A DNA stretch of 7,461 bases, from assembly GCA_003444595.1 (NCBI GenBank), contig DLUO01000104.1, forward strand, positions 6,075 to 13,535, in the 5' to 3' direction. Positions 1 through 7,128 of the stretch are shown piece after piece. The translations under genes were made by a program, and so were the position numbers. Origin of the DNA: Bacillota bacterium. GTDB lineage: Bacteria > Bacillota > Dethiobacteria > DTU022 > UBA8154. How positions within the stretch are numbered: the first letter of the stretch is position 1; every line of letters starts with the position of its first letter. Below the pieces are notes generated by a model that was given only the letters and a program-made list of their open reading frames with translations, had not been told where the DNA came from and made no database searches.

Positions 1-126
1 ATTGCAAACATCTTTCATGGCGCAAGGACATTAGAATCCAGGGAAGATGTGGAACAGTTACTTAACTATCTGAGGCAGCAACTGCTAAGCGAACTGCAGG
101 AAAATACAAGGGTAAAGCTTATTTAA
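1..126 (+). CDS. brxC: BrxC (PglY-like) C-terminus, partial
   Basis: This is an open frame running in from the left edge for 41 codons to a TAA at 124-126. The visible peptide has a glycine/arginine turn (HGARTLES), then an acidic start (REDVEQ) and an amphipathic helix rich in Leu and Gln, ending in basic/hydrophobic RVKLI. This resembles my recollection of BrxC C-termini, where a residue run like LES-x-EDVE precedes a leucine-rich helix. BrxC is the large P-loop ATPase of type 1 BREX and lies directly upstream of pglX in that operon type. None of the ATPase motifs fall in the window, so the call rests on the tail similarity and on gene order. The stop lies 19 nt before the pglX start, consistent with one transcript. 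Confidence 0.78.
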   Translation: MANIFHGARTLESREDVEQLLNYLRQQLLSELQENTRVKLI

Positions 127-131
127 AGGTT

Positions 132-138
132 GGGGAGG
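132..138 (+). promoter_or_regulatory. Ribosome binding site of pglX
   Basis: GGGGAGG lies 7 nt before the GTG at 146, in the short gap after brxC. It is the only purine-rich Shine-Dalgarno match nearby and fixes the GTG as the start. The nearest TTG (141) is followed within two codons by an in-frame TGA. Confidence 0.75.
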
Positions 139-145
139 CATTGCA

Positions 146-3100
146 GTGAATAAATCGGCCCTGAAAAACTTTGCCGTGCGGGCAAGAAAAAGACTTATTG
201 AGGAGGTAACTCAAAAAGCCTACGAAGCAGGCATTACAAAAGATAAGATTCATGATATTGAAACCTTTGAAGGTGGCTTTAAGATTAAGGGCAGGGAGAA
301 CGGCAAAGTTTTTAAGAAATATGAAACCAAGCAAAGGGAAAAGCTGCTTGAGAAAATAAATGAAAAGGGATTCGATCAGGTCATGGAAGAGGTAGCCTAT
401 ACCTGGTTTAACCGTTTCATTGCCCTGCGGTTTATGGAGATAAATAATTATCTCCCAACGGAAGTAAGGGTCCTTTCTTCGCTGCAGCCCGGGAAAAAAG
501 AGCCTGACATCATCCGGGAAGCCTTGAATATTGACCTGGATGTGGACAGGGAGATAGTTTTCCGTCTCCAGGACAGCGGTGACACGGAAGATCTTTATAA
601 ATATCTTCTTATCCGGCAGTGCAACCAGCTGGGCGAGATCATGCCTGCAGTGTTTGAACAGATTGAAGACTATACGGAGCTGTTATTGCCGGATAACCTG
701 CTGGCAGAAGGCTCCGTAATCAGGGATTTGGTTGACAGCATCGACGAATACGACTGGAAAATTGAATTAAGCGATGCTGAACGGGAGTTGGAAGCTGAAA
801 AGGGCGAGCACGGCATTGAAATAATCGGCTGGCTCTACCAGTATTACATCTCTGAGAAAAAAGACGAAGTATTTGCCGGGCTGAAGAAAAACATCAAGAT
901 TACCAAGGAAAACATACCCGCCGCCACCCAGCTTTTTACCCCCAAGTGGATCGTCAAATACATGGTGGAAAACTCCCTGGGCCGCCTCTGGCTGGAGTCC
1001 CATCCTGATAAGGATTTGCAGGCGAAGTGGAAATATTACCTGGAAGAAGCGGAGCAGGAGCCGGAAGTGCAGAAACAGCTGGAAGAGTTGAAGAACCCCA
1101 ACCTGAACCCGGAAGAGATAAAAATACTGGACCCCGCCATGGGTAGCGGGCACATCCTCGTCTATGCTTTTGATGTTCTCTACGATATTTACCTCCGTGC
1201 CGGGTACCCGGAACGGCAGATCCCGGGACTGATCCTGGAGAAGAACCTTTACGGCCTGGAGATAGACGACCGGGCCGGCCAGCTGGCCTCATTTGCCCTG
1301 CTTATGAAAGCCAGGAGCAAAAACAGGAGGATCTTCAGGCATGCTCCCAGGCTGAATTTGTGTTCCATCCAGGAGAGTAACGGGATTTCCCGTAAGGCTG
1401 TGGACTATCTGGTTGACTCCAAAGAAACGGGAATAGTAGAATACATGCGCCGGGAAGAAGTGGAGTATTTAATCGATGTTTTTCACGATGCCAAGGAATA
1501 CGGCTCCATCCTCGAGGTGAAGGAGATTGATTTTGATGCCCTGGAACAGAGGGTGGAGGAGATAAGAAAGACTGCTCCGGAAGATATCTTCGAGTACATG
1601 TATCTGGACAGAGAGGTTATTTTAGAAAAGCTACCCCCATTAATTAAGCAGGGGAGGATTATGAGCCAGAAGTATGATGTGGTTTGTACGAATCCGCCGT
1701 ATATGGGAAGAAGGAATATGAATTCCAAGCTTGCGAATAAACTAGAAAAAAATTATAAAGACTCAAGCTCAGATTTATTTGCCGTGTTTATGGAGATGGA
1801 CCGCCACCTTTTGAAAAAACAAGGTTTTTTAAGCATGATTAATCAGCACTCATGGATGTTTTTATCGAGTTTTGAGAAGTTAAGAGAAAAAATCATAACT
1901 AACAGAACTTTGTATAATTTGATACATCTAGGCCCTCATGCTTTTGAAGAAATTGGAGGTGAAGTAGTACAATCTGCAGCATTTTCTATTCGGAAAATAA
2001 GAATATCCAATTATTTATGTGATTACATAAGATTGGTTAAATGGGATAATGCAAAAATTAAAAAGATTAAAGCAATAAAGTCGTTTGAAGATCCAAAGGT
2101 TAGTTATCGATATTCTTCCATTACAGCTAATTTTAAAAAAATACCAGGAAGTCCAATTGCTTATTGGGCAGGTGATAATATATTCAAATGGTTCAAAGAA
2201 TACGAAGCAATAGGTAAAAAGGTAGAATTTCGAAAGGGAATGGGAACTGGTAATAACGAAAGGTTTGTAAGATGTTGGTATGAAGTCGACTTTAATTTAA
2301 TAGGTTTTGATTTTTCTTCATCAAAAGAGGCACAGGTTAGCAAAAAAAAATGGTTCCCTTATAATAATGGAGGACCATTTCGAAAATGGTATGGCAACAA
2401 TAATGACGTTACAAACTGGGAAAACGATGGAAAAGAGGTTAAAAAGAATGCAACTCTTTTAAACAATGGCGGACATTGGTCAAGATATATTGCTAGTACA
2501 AGCAAATTTTTTTATCCTGGAATTACTTGGACAGCTATCAGTTCAGATAGATTTAGTGTGCGGTATTTTGGCAAAGGTTACCTTTTTTCAAGTGCTAGCA
2601 TGTGTGGTTTTGGCTCAGATAAAGATTTACTAATTATCGGAGCCTTACTGAATTCAAATACATCTAAAATCTTTCTTGATATAGTTTCTCCAACTTTGAA
2701 TTATGGTCCTAGACAAATTAAAAAAATTCCTTTTAGCAACAAAGGATACGAAGTGAATTTAGATATAATTAAACAAAATGTAAAAATGTCAAAAACCGAC
2801 TGGGACTCATTCGAAACATCATGGGATTTTCAAAAGCACCCCCTCCTTACCAATAAAAACAACGCAACATCAATAGAGCAAGCTTACAATAACTGGTCTT
2901 ACTTCACCGAAGCCCAATTCAACCAGCTTAAACAAAATGAAGAAGAGCTGAACCGCATCTTCATCGAGATCTACGGCCTGCAGGACGAACTGACCCCCGA
3001 AGTGGAGGATAAAGACATCACCATCCGCAAAGCCGACCGGGAGCGGGAGATCAAATCCTTCATCTCCTACGGGGTGGGCTGCATGTTCGGCCGCTATTCC

Positions 3101-3847
3101 CTGGACAAAGAAGGGCTTATTTATGCCGGTGGGGACTTCAACAAGCAGTTTCGCCTGGAAAACGGGACATGGCAGATCAACACCGGCGACGCCTGGATCC
3201 CATCATCCATCGAAATAGCAAAAAACAACATCATCCCCATCGCCGACGGGGACTATTTTAAGGACGACATCCTGGAACGGTTCATCGCCTTTGTCAAAAC
3301 CTCCTTCGGAGCGGAAACCCTGGAGGAGAACCTGAACTTTATCGCAGAAACACTGGGCATGAAAACTACCGAAACACCCCGGCAGGCCATCCGCCGCTAC
3401 TTCCTCAAGGACTTCTACAAGGATCATGTCAGAATCTATAAAAAGCGGCCCATCTACTGGCTTTTTGACAGCGGCAAAGAAAACGGCTTCAAAGCCCTTA
3501 TCTACCTGCACCGCTACGATCCCTTTACCGTAGCCCGTGTACGGGCAGACTACCTGCACAAGCAGCAGAAAAAATATGAAGGGGAGATAAACCATCTGGA
3601 TATCCTCATGGACTCCAATATCTCCGACAGGGAGAAGGCTAAAGCCAGGAAAAGGAAGGAGCAAATTCTAAAGCAGCTAAAGGAATGCAGGATCTACGAC
3701 CAGGCCATCGCCCATGTGGCGAACCGGAAGATTGACCTCGACCTGGATGACGGGGTAAAGGTGAACTATGCCAAATTCCAGGCTGTGGAAATTCCCCAGG
3801 AAGCCGGCAAAAAGCCATTAAAAGCAGACTTGTTGGCTAAAATATAA
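146..3847 (+). CDS. pglX: BREX-1 adenine-specific DNA methyltransferase PglX
   Basis: This 1233-residue protein has the usual length for type 1 PglX, which transfers a methyl group from SAM to adenine N6 in a non-palindromic host site so that BREX can tell self from phage DNA. In order it shows: an N-terminal helical region (about 1-250); FTP (264-266) in a QLFTPKWIV context, the usual entry to the methyltransferase fold; SAM motif I DPAMGSGH (329-336); GLEID (370-374), whose acidic residues fit the SAM-ribose site; and catalytic NPPY (516-519). A divergent, aromatic-rich region (about 540-920) probably contains target recognition. The conserved C-terminal part includes a charged helical stretch (about 1138-1175) and DLDDGVKVNY near 1199-1208. 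All catalytic motifs are intact and the frame is unbroken. The start is GTG, supported by a good ribosome binding site. The centre is markedly more AT-rich than both ends. Its specificity cannot be read from the sequence. Confidence 0.95.
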   Translation: MNKSALKNFAVRARKRLIEEVTQKAYEAGITKDKIHDIETFEGGFKIKGRENGKVFKKYETKQREKLLEKINEKGFDQVMEEVAYTWFNRFIALRFMEINNYLPTEVRVLSSLQPGKKEPDIIREALNIDLDVDREIVFRLQDSGDTEDLYKYLLIRQCNQLGEIMPAVFEQIEDYTELLLPDNLLAEGSVIRDLVDSIDEYDWKIELSDAERELEAEKGEHGIEIIGWLYQYYISEKKDEVFAGLKKNIKITKENIPAATQLFTPKWIVKYMVENSLGRLWLESHPDKDLQAKWKYYLEEAEQEPEVQKQLEELKNPNLNPEEIKILDPAMGSGHILVYAFDVLYDIYLRAGYPERQIPGLILEKNLYGLEIDDRAGQLASFALLMKARSKNRRIFRHAPRLNLCSIQESNGISRKAVDYLVDSKETGIVEYMRREEVEYLIDVFHDAKEYGSILEVKEIDFDALEQRVEEIRKTAPEDIFEYMYLDREVILEKLPPLIKQGRIMSQKYDVVCTNPPYMGRRNMNSKLANKLEKNYKDSSSDLFAVFMEMDRHLLKKQGFLSMINQHSWMFLSSFEKLREKIITNRTLYNLIHLGPHAFEEIGGEVVQSAAFSIRKIRISNYLCDYIRLVKWDNAKIKKIKAIKSFEDPKVSYRYSSITANFKKIPGSPIAYWAGDNIFKWFKEYEAIGKKVEFRKGMGTGNNERFVRCWYEVDFNLIGFDFSSSKEAQVSKKKWFPYNNGGPFRKWYGNNNDVTNWENDGKEVKKNATLLNNGGHWSRYIASTSKFFYPGITWTAISSDRFSVRYFGKGYLFSSASMCGFGSDKDLLIIGALLNSNTSKIFLDIVSPTLNYGPRQIKKIPFSNKGYEVNLDIIKQNVKMSKTDWDSFETSWDFQKHPLLTNKNNATSIEQAYNNWSYFTEAQFNQLKQNEEELNRIFIEIYGLQDELTPEVEDKDITIRKADREREIKSFISYGVGCMFGRYSLDKEGLIYAGGDFNKQFRLENGTWQINTGDAWIPSSIEIAKNNIIPIADGDYFKDDILERFIAFVKTSFGAETLEENLNFIAETLGMKTTETPRQAIRRYFLKDFYKDHVRIYKKRPIYWLFDSGKENGFKALIYLHRYDPFTVARVRADYLHKQQKKYEGEINHLDILMDSNISDREKAKARKRKEQILKQLKECRIYDQAIAHVANRKIDLDLDDGVKVNYAKFQAVEIPQEAGKKPLKADLLAKI
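1735..2930 (+). other. AT-rich block of pglX covering the likely target-recognition domain
   Basis: Composition changes sharply inside pglX. Hand counts over 60-base rows give 62% G+C at 1201-1260, 28% at 2041-2100, 30% at 2101-2160, 28% at 2701-2760 and 50% at 3181-3240. The left border lies just after the NPPY codons and the right border near codon 920. The reading frame stays open throughout. The encoded segment is rich in Asn, Lys, Phe, Tyr and Trp and lacks the methyltransferase motifs, as expected of a DNA-recognition domain. Borders are approximate, and the domain assignment is inferred from position and not from a recognised fold. Confidence 0.6.
2342..2350 (+). repeat. A9 homopolymer tract in pglX
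   Basis: Nine consecutive A residues encode Lys733-735. Loss of one A would shift the frame to a TAA at 2460-2462, and gain of one A would give a TAA at 2362-2364. Either change would remove the C-terminal third or more of PglX. The tract is as long as some known slippage sites, but AT-rich DNA produces such runs by chance. Confidence 0.9.
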
Positions 3848-3848
3848 T
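3843..3848 (+). promoter_or_regulatory. Possible internal -10 box for the toxin-antitoxin pair
   Basis: A perfect TATAAT overlaps the pglX TAA stop and lies 35 nt before the MNT start codon. Initiation there would give a short leader carrying the AGGAGG site. No good -35 hexamer sits 16-18 nt upstream (the best is TTAAAA at 3818-3823, with a 19-nt spacer), and there is no TGn extension. It is a candidate only. Confidence 0.25.
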
Positions 3849-3869
3849 TTGGGGACTATTATAAGACAG

Positions 3870-3875
3870 AGGAGG
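3870..3875 (+). promoter_or_regulatory. Ribosome binding site of the MNT antitoxin
   Basis: AGGAGG lies 8 nt before ATG 3884 but only 2 nt before the in-frame TTG at 3878. This spacing makes the ATG the likely start. Confidence 0.8.
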
Positions 3876-3883
3876 TTTTGAGT

Positions 3884-4195
3884 ATGGGTGCAGTTAAAAA
3901 AATCAATATTTCCGATGCTGTCATTGCCTCATTTTGCCGCAAACATCATATCAAAAAACTTGCGTTATTTGGATCGGCTTTGCACGGGGATTTACAAAAG
4001 GCCGGCGATATTGATCTTTTGGTGGAATTTGAAGAAGAGCATATACCGGGGTTCTTTGAGTTAGTGGAAATGGAAGATGAGCTTTCTTCTCTGTTGGGCG
4101 GACACAAGGTAGATATGAGAACTCCCAATGATTTAAGCCGCTATTTTCGCAACGAAGTGTTGGATTCAGCGGAGGTGCTGCATGTTGAAGCATGA
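3884..4195 (+). CDS. mntA: MntA-like minimal nucleotidyltransferase, type VII antitoxin
   Basis: This 103-residue protein has the size of single-domain minimal nucleotidyltransferases. The family signature GSX10DXD is exact: G30-S31, ten residues, then D42-I-D44, followed by a hydrophobic strand (LLVEF). A third acidic residue, D77 in KVDM, fits the remaining metal ligand of the DNA polymerase beta fold. In studied MNT/HEPN pairs this enzyme uses ATP to add AMP units to a tyrosine of the partner HEPN toxin and so blocks its RNase activity. That role is inferred here from motifs and from the adjoining HEPN gene. The start at ATG 3884 is preferred over TTG 3878 because of ribosome-binding-site spacing. 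The 3' end overlaps the HEPN gene by 14 nt, implying translational coupling. It sits 36 nt after pglX on the same strand, inside the BREX operon. Confidence 0.9.
   Translation: MGAVKKINISDAVIASFCRKHHIKKLALFGSALHGDLQKAGDIDLLVEFEEEHIPGFFELVEMEDELSSLLGGHKVDMRTPNDLSRYFRNEVLDSAEVLHVEA
4171..4177 (+). promoter_or_regulatory. Ribosome binding site of the HEPN toxin, inside the MNT gene
   Basis: GGAGGTG lies inside the last codons of the antitoxin gene, with GGAGG ending 6 nt before ATG 4182. Ribosomes translating the antitoxin would pass over it, which suits coupled and balanced expression. Confidence 0.7.
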
Positions 4196-4547
4196 CCTGG
4201 TAAGGGTAAAGCACATGCGTGATGGGGCTGAGGAAATACAAAAATTTATCAAGGGCAAGACAAGAAATGACCTGGAGCATGACAGGATGTTAAGCCTTGC
4301 CATCGTCCAATTGCTTGAGATAATTGGAGAGGCAGCCAATAAAGTAACGCCGGAATTTTGTGCTAAATACACTCAGATTCCTTGGAAGTCTGTTGTAGGG
4401 ATGAGAAACCGTCTTATACATGGCTATTTCGATATAGACCTGAATATTGTATGGAAGACGGCAGTTGATGAAATACCATCCCTGAACAAGGCATTAACAG
4501 AGATTATAAAAACCGAAGAGTTTGCTGACGGTGAAACAGCGGAGTAG
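4182..4547 (+). CDS. hepT: HepT-like HEPN ribonuclease toxin (DUF86 type), type VII
   Basis: This is a mostly helical protein of 121 residues. It carries the exact RX4HXY motif of HepT toxins: R75, four residues (NRLI), H80, G81, Y82. In HEPN RNases the Arg and His form the active site at a dimer interface. In the HepT subgroup the Tyr is the residue modified by the MNT partner. An LLEIIGEAANKV-type helix (44-55) and a PWKSVVGMRN lead-in (67-76) are also typical of DUF86 proteins. Expected activity is metal-independent cleavage of RNA, toxic when not modified. All key residues are present, so the toxin is probably functional. The gene starts within the end of the MNT gene and stops 8 nt before pglZ, so it is embedded in the operon. 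The RNA target cannot be predicted. Confidence 0.92.
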   Translation: MLKHDLVRVKHMRDGAEEIQKFIKGKTRNDLEHDRMLSLAIVQLLEIIGEAANKVTPEFCAKYTQIPWKSVVGMRNRLIHGYFDIDLNIVWKTAVDEIPSLNKALTEIIKTEEFADGETAE

Positions 4548-4551
4548 GTGA
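4546..4551 (+). promoter_or_regulatory. Ribosome binding site of pglZ, overlapping the HEPN stop
   Basis: AGGTGA begins within the TAG stop of the HEPN gene. Its AGG core lies 7 nt before ATG 4556. The overlap suggests that pglZ translation is coupled to the toxin-antitoxin genes. Confidence 0.65.
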
Positions 4552-4555
4552 CACA

Positions 4556-7111
4556 ATGAACCTGATCGAAATGAAAAAAATACTGGAAGATCATTTTAAC
4601 GAACAACCATCTAATGGTGCCAGACGACATATCATCTTCTGGTATGATGAAGAGGGCCAGTTTGCCCTTGATATCGATACTATTGAGCTGGAGAACGCCC
4701 GTATTCTAAAGCTCCATGAAAACAACGCCTTCCAAATCAAATACCAGCTGGAAAAGGTAGATCCCGATTCAAACTATCTGGTTTATTCCCCGCTGCCAAA
4801 ACCTGCGCACAGGGACAACTGGCTCCTTGATATACTCAAATACAGCAGGGAGTTCTCCACGGATAAAGCCGTTCTGATCATGCGGGACTTTGGTGTAAAA
4901 GACCCGGCCCTGACCGATATCTTTCGTAAGTATCTTAAGTTTTTTGACAATCGGGAGCGCTATAAAAAATTTGCCTCTTACGGTATGGATATCTTTACAG
5001 AGGACAGAATCCATATCGCCGTTATGTCCGTCTTATGCAAACTGCCGGTTGCGGATTTTGAACAGGTTGTCCGAAAAGTTTTCGTCGGGGAGACGGAGGC
5101 GCAGAACAAATATATAGAGGCAATCAACAGCTTCGGCGATCCGGATTCTTTCTGGGAGTTGGCCGAAAAGCGCTATGGCTATACCGATGAAGAAAGGTCC
5201 CTGGAAAAGTTACTGCTCATGCTGCTTGTTACTCACTTGAGCTACAATCTTAAAGAAAAACTGCCCGAGACCTGGCAACAGTTAGTGAGGCTAAAAAAAA
5301 CAGACAGTATGATTTTTGTCAACAGTTTTATGAACCATACCGCGGACAGCAAATATTATGATGCCCTCTCCTGTCAAGCAGAAGAAATATTAAAAGTTAG
5401 AAACTATATCGACAAATGGGACATGGAAAAATATCTGGAATGTGATACATTTAGGGCCTTTGATCAGGCTATCCTGGCAAAGCTTAGGGACAACCTCCTG
5501 GAAGATATCGGTGAGTTTGATAAATACCGCCGGATTATCAATAAACGAAGGACGAGCCATTGGTTTGCAGAACTGGAAAATGAGTATGAGGCACTATACT
5601 ATGCCGTGGCATTATTGGAGGCAGAAAAGAAAACAGGCAAAGAAATTAAAGGTTCAACTGCTTTTGAACTGGCTCATACATATGCCAACGAGTATTTCCT
5701 GCTGGACCAGTATTACAGGAAATTTTACCTGCATTACGACAATATTGATAACAAGGAACCCTTCGTCAGGCTGGCAGAAAAAGTTGAGCATACCTATGCC
5801 CATTGGTTCCTGAACGAACTCTCTGTAAAATGGTCTGACGCTTTGGCAAATCAATCGCCGCAAGGTTATCCCCTGGCAGGAGTTAAGCAGCAGAAAAATT
5901 TCTACAGTGATCATATCTCATCCCATATTGATAATGATGAACGGGTTTTTGTCATTATCTCCGACGGCTTGCGCTATGAAATTGGCCAGGAACTGCAGCT
6001 CCTTTTACAGCAGGAACTGCGGGGTACAGCCCAGCTTTCCTTTATGCAAGGAATAGTTCCTTCCACAACCAAAATGGGCATGGCTGGCCTGTTACCCGGA
6101 AAAGTAACGGAGATTAATGATCATGCAGATGTAATAAAAGACGGCATCAATACCCAGGGAACAGAAAACAGGCAAAAGCTCCTCTTCATGAAAAGTCAGC
6201 GTGCGGTAGCCATCCAGTACCAGGATATGGCAGATATGAAAAGGGCTGAATACAAAGAAGCCTTTGAAGGGAACAGGCTGATCTACATCTACCATAACGT
6301 GATTGATGCAAGCGGTGATAAAAGCATCACAGAGCGGGAAGTGTTTAATGCTGCAGAAAAGGCCCTGCAGGAACTGCTCCAATTGGTCAGGAACCTGGTG
6401 AACCATGTCAGTGCCACCAATATCTATATCACCGCAGATCACGGTTTTATCTATCGAAGGTCTCCCCTGCAAGAGCATGATAAGCTAAGCAAGCATGACA
6501 CCGAAGCGATGGAAGCCGGAAGGAGATTTCTTTTAACCACTGCAGCCTTTGATCTTGAAGGCGCTCTTTCCATTTCTATGGATTACCTGTTGGGTGAGCA
6601 GACCACTCTCACGGCAATTGTGCCCAGGGGTGTGATCAGGTATAAGGTCCAGGGGCCGGGAGCCAACTATGTCCACGGCGGAGCCTCCCTGCAAGAGATA
6701 ATCATTCCTTTAATCAAGTTCAAATATGTACGGAAAGATGCTTACAGGGCAACAAAAGTTACGGTTAAGCTGACCAATATCTCCAGGAAAATCACCAACC
6801 GCATTACCTACCTGGAATTCTTACAGACTGATAAGGTTGAAGAGAAAAAACTGCCGCTTAAGCTCAAGCTTTATTTTGCCGATGCGAAAGGAAAGCGAAT
6901 TTCCAACGAAAACATTATTATTGCCGACAGCAGTTCGAAACAGCCACAGGAGCGTACTTTCCGGGAAAAGTTTACCCTGAAAGATATGGCTTATGATAAA
7001 AGCGAACACTATTATTTAATTATGGAGGATGAGGAAGAGTCTGTAGAAAAGATATACGAAAAGATACCCTTTACCATAGATTTACTCATCAGTGATGAAT
7101 TTAATTTTTAA
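4556..7111 (+). CDS. pglZ: BREX-1 PglZ, alkaline-phosphatase-fold protein
   Basis: This 851-residue protein has the normal length for type A PglZ of BREX type 1. The N-terminal half (about 1-460) is charged and helical with no motif I recognise. The central part reads as an alkaline-phosphatase superfamily core: D470 in VIISDGLRYE (first metal ligand), the PSTTKMG segment with S503-T504-T505 (nucleophile position), H580 and D584 in YHNVIDASGD, D628-H629-G630 in TADHGF, and H707 in VHGG. The C-terminal about 130 residues are probably a beta-rich accessory domain. PglZ is a core BREX component needed with PglX for methylation and defence in studied systems; its exact substrate in the pathway is unsettled. 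The frame is intact and the predicted metal ligands are all present. The gene lies 8 nt after the HEPN toxin and 17 nt before the likely brxL start. Confidence 0.95.
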   Translation: MNLIEMKKILEDHFNEQPSNGARRHIIFWYDEEGQFALDIDTIELENARILKLHENNAFQIKYQLEKVDPDSNYLVYSPLPKPAHRDNWLLDILKYSREFSTDKAVLIMRDFGVKDPALTDIFRKYLKFFDNRERYKKFASYGMDIFTEDRIHIAVMSVLCKLPVADFEQVVRKVFVGETEAQNKYIEAINSFGDPDSFWELAEKRYGYTDEERSLEKLLLMLLVTHLSYNLKEKLPETWQQLVRLKKTDSMIFVNSFMNHTADSKYYDALSCQAEEILKVRNYIDKWDMEKYLECDTFRAFDQAILAKLRDNLLEDIGEFDKYRRIINKRRTSHWFAELENEYEALYYAVALLEAEKKTGKEIKGSTAFELAHTYANEYFLLDQYYRKFYLHYDNIDNKEPFVRLAEKVEHTYAHWFLNELSVKWSDALANQSPQGYPLAGVKQQKNFYSDHISSHIDNDERVFVIISDGLRYEIGQELQLLLQQELRGTAQLSFMQGIVPSTTKMGMAGLLPGKVTEINDHADVIKDGINTQGTENRQKLLFMKSQRAVAIQYQDMADMKRAEYKEAFEGNRLIYIYHNVIDASGDKSITEREVFNAAEKALQELLQLVRNLVNHVSATNIYITADHGFIYRRSPLQEHDKLSKHDTEAMEAGRRFLLTTAAFDLEGALSISMDYLLGEQTTLTAIVPRGVIRYKVQGPGANYVHGGASLQEIIIPLIKFKYVRKDAYRATKVTVKLTNISRKITNRITYLEFLQTDKVEEKKLPLKLKLYFADAKGKRISNENIIIADSSSKQPQERTFREKFTLKDMAYDKSEHYYLIMEDEEESVEKIYEKIPFTIDLLISDEFNF

Positions 7112-7117
7112 ATGAGC

Positions 7118-7124
7118 AGGTGAG
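7118..7124 (+). promoter_or_regulatory. Ribosome binding site of brxL
   Basis: AGGTGAG has its AGG core 8 nt before TTG 7129. It overlaps the in-frame GTG at 7120, which therefore cannot easily be the start. The next in-frame ATG (7150) has no comparable site. Confidence 0.6.
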
Positions 7125-7128
7125 AAGC

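Noticed and set aside
954..1292. Long reverse-strand open frame opposite pglX.
   Set aside because: The Pro/Gly/Arg-rich translation fits antisense of a GC-rich coding stretch, it lacks recognisable motifs, and it lies wholly within the strongly supported PglX methyltransferase domain.
3878..3883. Upstream TTG start for the MNT antitoxin, adding two residues.
   Set aside because: The AGGAGG site ends only 2 nt before it; ATG 3884 has a normal 8-nt spacing.
3848..3883. Possible terminator between pglX and the toxin-antitoxin pair.
   Set aside because: I found no stable hairpin followed by a T run; the 36-nt gap mostly holds the ribosome binding site.
5442..5813. Forward open frame of about 120 codons in another frame of pglZ.
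   Set aside because: It lies wholly inside the intact pglZ frame and its Trp/Ser/Ile-rich translation resembles no family I know; it is an out-of-frame shadow.
7112..7123. A tiny ATG-AGC-AGG-TGA frame directly after the pglZ stop.
   Set aside because: It has three sense codons, no ribosome binding site of its own, and its bases double as the brxL ribosome binding site. It is probably chance.
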